From Empedobacter stercoris (GTDB lineage Bacteria > Bacteroidota > Bacteroidia > Flavobacteriales > Weeksellaceae), in assembly GCF_025244765.1 (NCBI RefSeq), contig NZ_CP104209.1, positions 2,300,501 through 2,364,500 on the forward strand: a stretch of DNA of 64,000 nucleotides, read 5' to 3'. The position numbers were made by a program, and so were the translations under genes. Within the stretch, counting starts at the first letter, position 1. The number at the start of each line of letters is the position of its first letter. A model generated the notes under the pieces. The model was given only the letters and a program-made list of their open reading frames with translations, had not been told where the DNA came from and ran no database searches. Below are positions 1 through 7,431 of the stretch, in pieces.

Positions 1-282
1 GTTTACGATAAAACTGAAAACCGTTTGGTGCTTAATATTTCCAATGAAGGAAATGTTTGGAGCGAAGGAACGATTAGAAATGAAATCATTAATCAAGAAA
101 ATGGTCAACAAATAAAATTGCAAGATGCAGTTTTTTATAGTTTACCAACTGATAAAAGAATTGTATATATACCATTGCCAAAGGATTTGCCAAAAGGCTC
201 GTATATTGTTACCTCAACTTTAAGTTTTGAGAAAGATGATCAATTGAAAATTGCTGAATTGACGTTCTCAAATGATAAATAA
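1..282 (+). CDS. C-terminal part of a pilus-chaperone-like periplasmic protein (5' end outside window)
   Basis: The reading frame is open from base 1 (VYDKTENRLVLNISNEGN...) to the TAA at 280-282, so about 93 C-terminal residues are visible and the start lies upstream of the window. The stretch looks like one beta-sandwich domain: a strand with an NxGN turn, then LPKGSY and a final strand ending AELTF. That pattern resembles the second domain of periplasmic fimbrial chaperones, in which a 'PxGxY' turn precedes the last strands. The stop overlaps the next gene by 11 bases, so the two are translationally coupled, and an usher-like protein follows. The chaperone role is inferred mainly from this context; a plain Ig-like secreted protein is the alternative. 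Confidence 0.5.
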   Translation, partial: VYDKTENRLVLNISNEGNVWSEGTIRNEIINQENGQQIKLQDAVFYSLPTDKRIVYIPLPKDLPKGSYIVTSTLSFEKDDQLKIAELTFSNDK

Positions 283-1297
283 TAATTTGTTTCAGAAAAT
301 AGTTTCAACAATTACATTATTGTTGACAATGGCAGTGTCTGCTCAGTTTACGTTAAATGCCCACAATAATGGTTGGGTGCAAGTAAATGGAAGTAGTGGA
401 GTTACGGTGACTAATGTTGTAGCTGTAGAAATGCACATGTCTGGTGCTTTAAATTATAAAAATTGGTCTTTAGTTGCGCGTGTTGTCTCGCCTATTGTAA
501 ATTCTCAGAAAAAAGAATTTCCTGTCGAAAAACTGAAGCTAAAATTTAATAATTATACAACTTCTCAATATTATTCAGAGAATTATCCTACGCTAAATCA
601 ATTAGGAGTTATTCAGAATAACATCGCGATGAGTTTTTCTCCAAATTATTTTATCCGAAATTCTCCTTTGACTATTGCTACAACTACAGGAAAATATGGT
701 GCAATTGTCTTGAATTATGATATTGTGATAGATGCAGGAACATATCTAAATGCTCTGAAATCATGGAACAATTATTCAATTCAATTCGAGTTTTCTTTAT
801 TGAATGAATTTGGAACCCTGATTGGTAAAAGTCTTTTTCCGATTGAAATGCAAATTAGTCCAAACGGAAATTACGAATCAGCTCCGACGTTTTCTATTGC
901 GGTCGATGGTTCTGCTGTAAATGCAGAATTGGTTTTCAATACAATACAAGATTATAGAAATGGTGTGAAGAAAGAATATCAAAACGGCTTAATAGTTTCT
1001 TCTGATACTGCTTACGATATTCAAGTTTCGTCGCTTAATCAATATTTACAATCGAGTGATGCACAGAATTTGGAATTAAATTCAATCAATGTTCAGATAA
1101 AAGACATCGAAACAAATAATCTTTCTAAGGTTATAAAACTTTCGAATTACAATCAATCATTGATGACGAATAGTTCTAAAACAGCTTCAAAAAAATACAA
1201 TATTATTTATTCTACAACTCCGTCGGATAATAAAATTTTGAATAGCAAACCTGGGAATTATTCAACTTCTTTGCTGTACACGATTACACCTTTGTAA
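272..1297 (+). CDS. Secreted two-domain fimbrial subunit/adhesin-like protein
   Basis: This 341-residue protein begins with a signal peptide (LLLTMAVSAQF, cleavage near residue 24) and has no further membrane segment. It appears to consist of two beta-rich halves, about residues 25-205 and 206-341. The C-terminal half ends in PGNYSTSLLYTITPL. An alternating strand of this kind (PxGxYxxxLxxTI) is typical of the last strand of archaic-type pilins and spore-coat-U-like tip adhesins. The gene overlaps the preceding chaperone-like gene by 11 bases and is separated from the usher-like gene by 6 bases, so the three form one operon. A role as tip adhesin or fibre subunit is inferred from order and C-terminal pattern; the sequence is not one I recognise. 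Confidence 0.5.
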   Translation: MINNNLFQKIVSTITLLLTMAVSAQFTLNAHNNGWVQVNGSSGVTVTNVVAVEMHMSGALNYKNWSLVARVVSPIVNSQKKEFPVEKLKLKFNNYTTSQYYSENYPTLNQLGVIQNNIAMSFSPNYFIRNSPLTIATTTGKYGAIVLNYDIVIDAGTYLNALKSWNNYSIQFEFSLLNEFGTLIGKSLFPIEMQISPNGNYESAPTFSIAVDGSAVNAELVFNTIQDYRNGVKKEYQNGLIVSSDTAYDIQVSSLNQYLQSSDAQNLELNSINVQIKDIETNNLSKVIKLSNYNQSLMTNSSKTASKKYNIIYSTTPSDNKILNSKPGNYSTSLLYTITPL

Positions 1298-1303
1298 AAC
1301 AAT

Positions 1304-4117
1304 ATGTTCTTTTCAATTAATTATTTTCGAAGCGTATTTTTTATTCTGCTTTTCCTTGTTAGCGGACAAAACTTACTTGCTCAAACAATAAATAACGGAT
1401 TGAAATTTAGTACAATAAAAGAAGTTAAATTAGAAGATAGCAACAACTTTTCTGTTATTCTTCAATTAGAAAATACAACCAATGATACGATAAATGCTCG
1501 TCTGGGACTTAAAATTCCTTCGGCTATAAGATCGTATTCGCAAGATAATCTTCAAATTAAAATCAATCCAAACAAGAAGGCTTTTATTCCAATGCAATTT
1601 ACGGTGAGTAAATCGCAAATGGCTGGGAAATTAGATTTAGAATTCAATATTATTGATTTTTTAAGTAAAAAAGAAATAGGAAAATCTGTTACTTCAGTTG
1701 TTGTTTTGCAAAAGAGAAACATCAAAATTTTTCCTGTCCAGAGTAATATTTTTTACCGTCAAGAAGGAGATTCTATTCATTATGAATTAAAAGTAATGAA
1801 TATGGGAAATCAAGCCGAAGAAATTTTGTTAACCAATGTACTTCCTGATTTCAGAGGAAGTTATACTTATAATAACAAACGACTTATAGTTGAAGCTTTT
1901 CAAGAAAAAATTGTTCGATTTTCTAAATATGTAGACCGAGATATGATTAAAATTGAAAGTTTTCAGGCAAATGTTTCGGGTTATACAACGACCAAAGATT
2001 TTGCAGGAAATGTGTTTTTTACCATTCAGAATGCAAGTTCCAATCGTGTGTATATAGATCCAACAATGCTAAATCAGAATTGGACCAATTTTTCTTCAAA
2101 TTATGTTCGATTAACTGCTCGCGATATTAATTCTGCTAATGCGAATTATAATTTAATGGCTCATCAAGAATTTTCGGTTGGGTTGAATGAATTTGCATAT
2201 AATATTAATGGAACAACTTGGAATAAGAATCAAGACATGGTTTTGACAGATTCTTGGGTGAAATATCAACGCAAAGACAAAGGAATTTTAATAGGATCAA
2301 TCAATAACAACGATTTTGATATTCCAGTTAACGGACGTGGAGTGATGTTGTTTAATAATTATGATAAGAATGATAACCGAATTGTAGTCGGAACGGTCGA
2401 AAAAAATTACAATTTATTAGATGATTTGACGAACGATGTTTTCAAGAATAGCAACACAACTTTTGCGAATGGACGATTTTTAATAAAAGATAAAAACGAA
2501 TTAGAAACAACAGCTTTGTTTGATAGAACTTATTCTACAACGAACTTTATTTTGACAAATGGTTACAAATGGATTACACCAAACAAGTGGAATTTCTCGA
2601 TGAAATTTGGGTATGGTTTATCAAAATTTAAAGAGACGAACAATGTCGAAAACTCGATGTCGATTTCTGCAAATGTTTCTGGAACAATTGGTAAATTTGA
2701 TTTTTATAGTTCCAATTATTACAGCTCAGGATATTATCCGGGGACACGACGTGGAGCATTGTATCTTAATCAGCGTTTTCAACGAACGTTTTCTAAATTT
2801 TCGTTGTGGTCTTCGTTAACGGTTACCAATAACAATCCGAAATCTATCGATCCATATTTGATGAATTATACACAAGCGAATGAGTCGAAAGCGTTACGTT
2901 TTGAGACGGGTATATCATTCAAATTGGCAAGTCATTTTAATGTTTCGATTTCTCCTAAATTGAATATAGAAAAATCAAATATTCTGAATTATGAGACGTT
3001 TAAGTATATGCCGATGGACTTTAAATCAGCTTATTTGAACGGAACATTTACGTGGTTGTCTAATTCTCGTGTGCATCAGTTGGTGTTGAATGCTTTGGGA
3101 GGATTTTCTGAGCTAAACGAATTGAGTAAGGTTGATCCAATTGTTTATGGACAATTAACGTGGAATGTGAAAAACTTTCAGTTAAACTCAATTTATCAAC
3201 GAGGAAGTATGATGATTGCAGAGGTTTATTCGACGAATAATCTAAATCATCAATTAGAACGTTTTACAACTTCGGCGAGTTTTCGTCAAAGCTTTTTTCA
3301 GAAAAAATTGAATACGGCAGTTTCTACTTATTATAATATTGACAAAAATTTTGGAAATACCCTAACTTTTGGAGCTTCTGTGGATTATCAACCAATTGAT
3401 AATTTTATTGTAAGTACACAAGCGAATTTTAGTCATTATGATTCGAAAACTTTTAACAACAAACAAACTTATTTGCAGGTTGGTGTTCAATATAATTTGC
3501 CTGCGAAACGCACTGTAACAGATGTAAAAGACGGAACATTAAATTTGTTTGTGTTTTATGATTACAATGCAAATGGTATTTTTGATGAAGGTGATAAAGT
3601 GGCTGATAGTCGTAATGTAAAGATAAATGAAACTAACTTTATTACAGATTTGGAAGGTAATATCAAGTATAAAAAAGTTCCATATGGTAATTATTTAATC
3701 AAACTTCCTGGACAAAAATGGTTTGCACAAGATTATGCGGTTAATATTAATTCTAAAACGACTTCTATTTCTATTCCAATGCAACAAACTGGTGTTGTGA
3801 GAGGGAAAGTTGAGTATGAATTATCTTCAAATTTGGAGTATCAGGTTTCGGCAAATTTATTCGGGTTTACGTTGGTTTTTAATCACGAAAATGGACAGAT
3901 TTTTACAGTTAAAACAAATGATAGAGGTGAATATACAGCTTTTTTACCTGTCGGAAATTATACATTTCATCTTGTTGAAAATAGTTTACCAGAACATGTT
4001 TATGCAAAAACATATTTGAATAAAATAACGGTAGAAAAGGAACAAAATACAGAATATGAACCGCTTATTCTGAAAATTAAGGAACGAAAAGTTAACATCA
4101 AACGTTTTGGTAGTTAA
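1304..4117 (+). CDS. Usher-like outer-membrane beta-barrel protein
   Basis: This 937-residue protein has a signal peptide (residues 1-27, ending LLAQ). Two Ig-like domains follow (about 28-140 and 141-245; NTTNDTINARLGLKIP and VMNMGNQAEEI are typical 'extra-cytoplasmic sandwich' segments). Residues about 255-740 form a long run of amphipathic strands rich in aromatic residues, as in an outer-membrane barrel. Residues about 755-925 hold two small domains of the SdrD-B/carboxypeptidase-regulatory type (DYNANGIFDEGDKV; TNDRGEYTAFLPVGNY). Near residues 325-345 the order 'IGSINNNDFDIPVNGRG' echoes the segment of pilus ushers where the barrel leads into the plug. Together with the chaperone-like and subunit-like genes upstream, the best reading is a divergent usher. 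It is not a SusC receptor, because the TonB plug motifs are absent. Confidence 0.5.
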   Translation: MFFSINYFRSVFFILLFLVSGQNLLAQTINNGLKFSTIKEVKLEDSNNFSVILQLENTTNDTINARLGLKIPSAIRSYSQDNLQIKINPNKKAFIPMQFTVSKSQMAGKLDLEFNIIDFLSKKEIGKSVTSVVVLQKRNIKIFPVQSNIFYRQEGDSIHYELKVMNMGNQAEEILLTNVLPDFRGSYTYNNKRLIVEAFQEKIVRFSKYVDRDMIKIESFQANVSGYTTTKDFAGNVFFTIQNASSNRVYIDPTMLNQNWTNFSSNYVRLTARDINSANANYNLMAHQEFSVGLNEFAYNINGTTWNKNQDMVLTDSWVKYQRKDKGILIGSINNNDFDIPVNGRGVMLFNNYDKNDNRIVVGTVEKNYNLLDDLTNDVFKNSNTTFANGRFLIKDKNELETTALFDRTYSTTNFILTNGYKWITPNKWNFSMKFGYGLSKFKETNNVENSMSISANVSGTIGKFDFYSSNYYSSGYYPGTRRGALYLNQRFQRTFSKFSLWSSLTVTNNNPKSIDPYLMNYTQANESKALRFETGISFKLASHFNVSISPKLNIEKSNILNYETFKYMPMDFKSAYLNGTFTWLSNSRVHQLVLNALGGFSELNELSKVDPIVYGQLTWNVKNFQLNSIYQRGSMMIAEVYSTNNLNHQLERFTTSASFRQSFFQKKLNTAVSTYYNIDKNFGNTLTFGASVDYQPIDNFIVSTQANFSHYDSKTFNNKQTYLQVGVQYNLPAKRTVTDVKDGTLNLFVFYDYNANGIFDEGDKVADSRNVKINETNFITDLEGNIKYKKVPYGNYLIKLPGQKWFAQDYAVNINSKTTSISIPMQQTGVVRGKVEYELSSNLEYQVSANLFGFTLVFNHENGQIFTVKTNDRGEYTAFLPVGNYTFHLVENSLPEHVYAKTYLNKITVEKEQNTEYEPLILKIKERKVNIKRFGS

Positions 4118-4130
4118 TGGATATTTTGAT

Positions 4131-4138
4131 TTACTTTG
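4131..4138 (+). promoter_or_regulatory. Possible -7 element before the DUF4184 gene
   Basis: TTACTTTG differs from the Bacteroidota -7 consensus TAnnTTTG at one base. A TTTG at 4106-4109 lies 21 bases upstream, as a -33 element would. It would start transcription just before the ATG at 4157. Confidence 0.35.
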
Positions 4139-4635
4139 CATCAAAATAAACTCTAAATGCCACTAACTTTTTGCCATCCAGCAATTATTCTTCCGCTAAA
4201 AAAACTAAAATCGAATTGGTTTTCGATGACGGGATTAATCATTGGTTCGATGTCGCCAGATTTAGAATATTTCTCTCGAATGGAGATTATAGCGACGCAC
4301 AGTCATTTGTTCTGGGGTGTTTTGTATTTTGACTTACCAATTGCTCTTATTTATTGTTTCGTTTTTTACCTATTTGTCCGAAATATTTTAATTCATCATT
4401 TACCTATTTTTTTAAAAGAACGATTTGCTCAATTTCTAAATTTTGATTGGATTTACTATTTTAAAAAACATTGGATAATTGTGATTCTTTCAATTATAAT
4501 AGGAGCTTATTCGCATCTTTTTTGGGATGCTTTCACCCACGAATGGGATATTTTACGAAATTAATTCCAGCTTTAGAGGAAACTTGGTTTCAAATTCCTT
4601 TCAATAATTTCGAAATAAAAGGATCTAAGTTCAAC

Positions 4636-5716
4636 AAATAAGTGCAACTCAAATTAAATCATTGGGGGCTAGCCCCCAATGATTAGCCAAGTGCTAAATT
4701 TGATTTGTAAAAAAAATATATAAACAACTCGACCAGGAACAAAGATACCAAATTGGAATACTTTTGACCGCAGGAAAAAGCAAAAAAGATATTGCTGATT
4801 TAATAGGCGTACATAAATCTACCATCACGCGTGAATTACAAAGAAATATTGGCAAGCGTGGTCTACACGCAGGTAGCTATATTCCTGATTTGGCGCAAGA
4901 AAAAACAAGTTTAAGGCACAAACAAAAAAACAAGGCAGTAAAATTCACAAAGTCGCTTAAAAATCAGGCAGCTAATTGGTTAAAGAATGAACAACTAAGT
5001 CCAGAATTGATTGCTGTAGAATGGAAGTGCATGGGCGTTCAGGGTGTTTCTCTAGAATGCATCTATCAATGGATATGGGACTGTAAAAAGAGTAATCGCA
5101 GAGCTGACGCGCCCTATAAAAATCTGTATAAATTTTTAAGACATGGCAGACGCAGATTCAAAAGAGGCAACTATAAACAAACCCGAGGTATAATCAAAGA
5201 CAGAGTATCCATTGAGAAACGTCCAAAAGTAGTTGAACAACGAGAAAGATTGGGAGACATCGAAGTCGATTTAATGATGGGGAAAGACCACAAATCAGCT
5301 CTATTAGTGATGACAGACCGAGCAACTTTGGTAACCACCTTAGACAAATTGCAAGGAAAATACGCTCAAAACATTCAAGAATTAATCAATAAAAGAATAT
5401 CCAGAATAGGTAGCAGCTGGATCAAAACCATGACTTTTGACAACGGAAAAGAGTTTGCCGGACACAAACAAATAGCCGAAAAACACCATATCAAAACCTA
5501 TTTCACCCGACCCTACACCTCGCAAGATAAAGGAACTGTTGAGAACAGAATAGGCTTGATAAGAAGATTTTTACCAAAGAAAACAGACCTGAATTTAGTA
5601 AGTAACCTAAGAATCAAACAAATAGAAAAATTAATTAACAATAGAAGAGTAAGAAAGTTTGGCTATATTAGCCCTATCGAAAAACTAAAATCTACTTGGC
5701 CAGTTGCACTTATAAC
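4636..5716 (+). mobile_element. IS30-family insertion sequence, about 1.08 kb
   Basis: The element carries one IS30-type transposase and interrupts a DUF4184 gene. A 12-bp perfect terminal inverted repeat (ATAAGTGCAACT) lies at 4638-4649 and, inverted, at 5702-5713. A looser match (GTTCAA just outside each end) could extend it to 21 bp with three mismatches. The flanking AA or AAC (4633-4637 and 5714-5716) could be a 2-3 bp target duplication, as IS30 elements usually make, but the exact ends are uncertain by a few bases. A 28-nt perfect palindrome sits between the left end and the gene. Confidence 0.75.
4657..4684. repeat. Perfect 28-nt palindrome inside the IS30 left end
   Basis: Fourteen consecutive base pairs are self-complementary around the centre at 4670/4671, with the core GGGGGCTAGCCCCC. 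It lies between the left terminal repeat and the transposase gene. In RNA it would fold into a strong hairpin that could block read-through from outside promoters into the transposase start region. Confidence 0.85.
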
Positions 5717-5720
5717 TTGA
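4764..5720 (+). CDS. IS30-family transposase (DDE)
   Basis: The protein has an N-terminal helix-turn-helix (KSKKDIADLIGVHKSTITREL) and the IS30 catalytic domain. The DDE triad is visible as D in IEVDLMMGKDHKS (about residue 170), D in MTFDNGKEF (about 226) and E in QDKGTVENRIGLIRR (about 262). At 318 residues it is close to family length. The 4764 start is a TTG. The homologous N-terminus (YKQLDQEQRYQIGILL) continues upstream in frame to about 4704, but no ATG, GTG or TTG is present there, only an ATA at 4716. The original start codon may therefore be mutated, or translation may begin at the TTG. The last codons run through the right terminal repeat. Confidence 0.85.
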   Translation: MTAGKSKKDIADLIGVHKSTITRELQRNIGKRGLHAGSYIPDLAQEKTSLRHKQKNKAVKFTKSLKNQAANWLKNEQLSPELIAVEWKCMGVQGVSLECIYQWIWDCKKSNRRADAPYKNLYKFLRHGRRRFKRGNYKQTRGIIKDRVSIEKRPKVVEQRERLGDIEVDLMMGKDHKSALLVMTDRATLVTTLDKLQGKYAQNIQELINKRISRIGSSWIKTMTFDNGKEFAGHKQIAEKHHIKTYFTRPYTSQDKGTVENRIGLIRRFLPKKTDLNLVSNLRIKQIEKLINNRRVRKFGYISPIEKLKSTWPVALIT

Positions 5721-6041
5721 ACATGGCGGATATAAATTTCTACAACATTTTAGCACATTTTTAGGTGCGATTTTTATTGCTTTTTGGATTTATAAAATGC
5801 CAAAACAAATTCTTCCAAAAACTAAATTTGATTACATTTTTTGGTTAAAAGTAGTTCTATTTACAACAACTATTTTCGCAATACGATTAGTTTTTTTCCC
5901 GATAGAAATTGGATTAGGCAACATTATTGTCGTTATCGGAATGAGTGTTTTTTTGAGTTTGGTTATTTTTGGGAAAGGAGAAACCAATAAATTGTAACGT
6001 CCTGAAAAAATGATACAGGATTAGACCAATAAAATTTTATT

Positions 6042-6887
6042 TTAAACAGTACATATATTCGTATTTGTACTGTTTTTCTTTTTGTACGATTTTGGTATTA
6101 ATTCTTGTTGTTGGTGCATTTGCATCGGCGTTAAATAATGGTTTGACAAGTGTGGTCTGAACTCATTATAAATCTCTACGGTTTGTTTGACCAAAATCTT
6201 TCTTGTATTCAAATCTACATTAAATTTATCAATATCATACTCTTGTTTTAAAATTCCATTAATTCTTTCGGCTATGGCATTCTCATAAGGATCTGATTCT
6301 TGTGTCATACTACAACGTATTTTATGCTTTTTTAATAACTTTTGATAATCATCGGAACAATATTGTAATCCTCTGTCTGAGTGATGAATAAGACTCTTCG
6401 GGTTTTCTTTTTTCAATGCCATTTTTAGAGCATTTAAACAAGATGCTGTAGCCAAAGAATCCGACACGTCAAAGCCTACGATTTTCTTAGAATAAGCATC
6501 GGTTATCAAGCTTAAATAGGCTGGGTTTTCTCTGTTTCCCAAGTAAGTTATGTCTGATACCCAAACATTATTAGGCTTTTTGTATTGATAATCTTTAATC
6601 AAATTTTTATGTTTTTTAAAACGATGATACGAATTGGTAGTTTTGTGATAACTTCTTTTGGAAATGATTAACAAATGGTTAGCCCTTAAGAAGTCAAAGA
6701 ATTTGTCTCTGCCAATTCTTAAATTTTCAAGTTTCTCTTTCAAAAGAAAATACAGTTTCTTTCCACCCATTTTTGGATGAATCATTCGCAGCTCTGCTAC
6801 CCAATCCACAACCTGCTGTGCATTTTGTTGCCGCTTTGCTCTTCGTTTCAAATGACGATAATAAACCTGTCGGTCAACCCCGAACAA
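6042..6887 (-). CDS. IS3-family transposase OrfB (DDE integrase core)
   Basis: The 281-residue ORF holds the rve-type core: D in VWVSDITYLGN (about 110), D in LIHHSDRGLQYC (about 171) and E in NAIAERINGILKQE (about 207). That is the D-D-(35)-E pattern of IS3. The listed start (TTG, LFGVDRQVYYR) is unlikely to be the functional one. In the -1 frame relative to OrfA, codons continue upstream as KETISFSCELFGVDR, so OrfB is most likely made as an OrfAB fusion by -1 frameshifting. The N-terminal HTH_21-like segment (IHPKMGGKKLYFLLKE) and C-terminal integrase tail are complete. Confidence 0.9.
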   Translation of the reverse strand: MFGVDRQVYYRHLKRRAKRQQNAQQVVDWVAELRMIHPKMGGKKLYFLLKEKLENLRIGRDKFFDFLRANHLLIISKRSYHKTTNSYHRFKKHKNLIKDYQYKKPNNVWVSDITYLGNRENPAYLSLITDAYSKKIVGFDVSDSLATASCLNALKMALKKENPKSLIHHSDRGLQYCSDDYQKLLKKHKIRCSMTQESDPYENAIAERINGILKQEYDIDKFNVDLNTRKILVKQTVEIYNEFRPHLSNHYLTPMQMHQQQELIPKSYKKKNSTNTNICTV

Positions 6888-6901
6888 TTCACAGGAGAAA
6901 C

Positions 6902-7330
6902 TTATGGTTTCTTTTTGTTCCTTTCGGAAAGAATCGATAGTTCGGGTGGTGAGTTTTTTCGTATATCAATTTGATATTCCTCTTCGGCAAGGTTAATCAT
7001 CATATCGAAAATAATGGCTTTTTTATCAGCCACATAAGCTTGTTTCTCAAGTAAAGCCTTCTGCTTTTGCAAAAGCTTTACTTGGGCTTCAAGCTCCATG
7101 ATCTTTTGTTCTGGTGACTTTGGCATATTCGAGGGTGTTTGGTTCTCCCAATCAAAGGTACCAAATTTTCTGAGCCAACTCATAACTGTACTTCGGGCTT
7201 GGATGCCATACTTACGGCAAGCGCCCACAGTAGATAATTCCCCAGACTCAATTTCTTTTACAACATTCAACTTAAAAGACATACTGTAATCGCGCTGAGT
7301 ACGTTTGACATAATTGCTTCTTTCTTCCAT
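6902..7330 (-). CDS. IS3-family OrfA (HTH, leucine zipper)
   Basis: The 142-residue protein has a transposase_8-type helix-turn-helix (YSMSFKLNVVKEIESG...CRKYGIQARSTVMSWLRKFG, about 15-60). A coiled-coil follows (EQKIMELEAQVKLLQKQKALLEKQ, about 75-98) that mediates multimerisation. The C-terminus ends RNKKKP and contains the run CAAAAAG (plus-strand 6911-6917) shortly before the stop. OrfB lies in the -1 frame there, so this is the likely programmed slip site. The gene begins 42 bases inside the right terminal repeat. Confidence 0.9.
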   Translation of the reverse strand: MEERSNYVKRTQRDYSMSFKLNVVKEIESGELSTVGACRKYGIQARSTVMSWLRKFGTFDWENQTPSNMPKSPEQKIMELEAQVKLLQKQKALLEKQAYVADKKAIIFDMMINLAEEEYQIDIRKNSPPELSILSERNKKKP

Positions 7331-7383
7331 AATAACGATTTCTTTTTTGTATCGCTATTTCAGGACGGGACAAATAATAGAAT

Positions 7384-7418
7384 AAAAAAGGTCATCAAAT
7401 AAATTGACAACCTTTTTT
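7384..7418. terminator. Bidirectional intrinsic terminator
   Basis: A stem of AAAAAAGGT(7384-7392) and TCAA (7395-7398) pairs with TTGA (7404-7407) and ACCTTTTTT (7410-7418), with two mismatches and an ATAAA loop. It ends in T runs on both strands. It sits between the original end of the DUF4184 gene and the convergent mvaD. Confidence 0.75.
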
Positions 7419-7431
7419 ATTTTAGAAGTGA

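Larger units (their letters stand above)
4157..5997 (+). pseudogene. DUF4184 family membrane protein, broken by a frameshift and an IS30-family insertion
   Basis: The start (MPLTFCHPAIILPL, then GSMSPDLEYF) is the typical N-terminus of DUF4184 integral membrane proteins, which are about 230-250 residues. Reading frame 2 stops at 4564. One base of the T run at 4551-4554 appears to be missing, because frame 1 continues with family-like sequence (TKLIPALEETWFQIP) to about 4635. The gene is then split by the IS30 element and resumes at 5719 (EHGGYKFLQHF...IYKMPKQ), with two hydrophobic segments, ending at 5997. Simply removing the IS does not restore one frame, so a second indel must exist. The final codon and stop (TTG TAA) overlap the left end of the next IS. 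Fragments 4157-4564 and 5797-5997 should not be read as separate genes. Confidence 0.8.
5993..7372 (-). mobile_element. IS3-family insertion sequence, 1380 bp
   Basis: The element encodes OrfA and OrfB on the minus strand. Imperfect terminal inverted repeats are visible: the left end reads TGTAACGTCCTGAAA and the right end, in reverse complement, TGTCCCGTCCTGAAA, with GATACA also shared further in. It is flanked by AAT at 5990-5992 and 7373-7375, consistent with a 3-bp target duplication. Excision would restore the DUF4184 3' end as ...AAT AAA TAA, so the IS landed exactly at that stop codon. Confidence 0.85.

Noticed and set aside
4157-4564. Reading the 135-residue ORF as a complete small membrane protein
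   Set aside because: The family pattern continues in another frame after 4550 and after the IS, so it is the N-terminal piece of a broken DUF4184 gene.
5797-5997. Reading the 66-residue ORF as an independent membrane protein
   Set aside because: Codons in the same frame run back to 5716 with family-like residues; it is the C-terminal piece of the same broken gene, and its stop is supplied by IS DNA.
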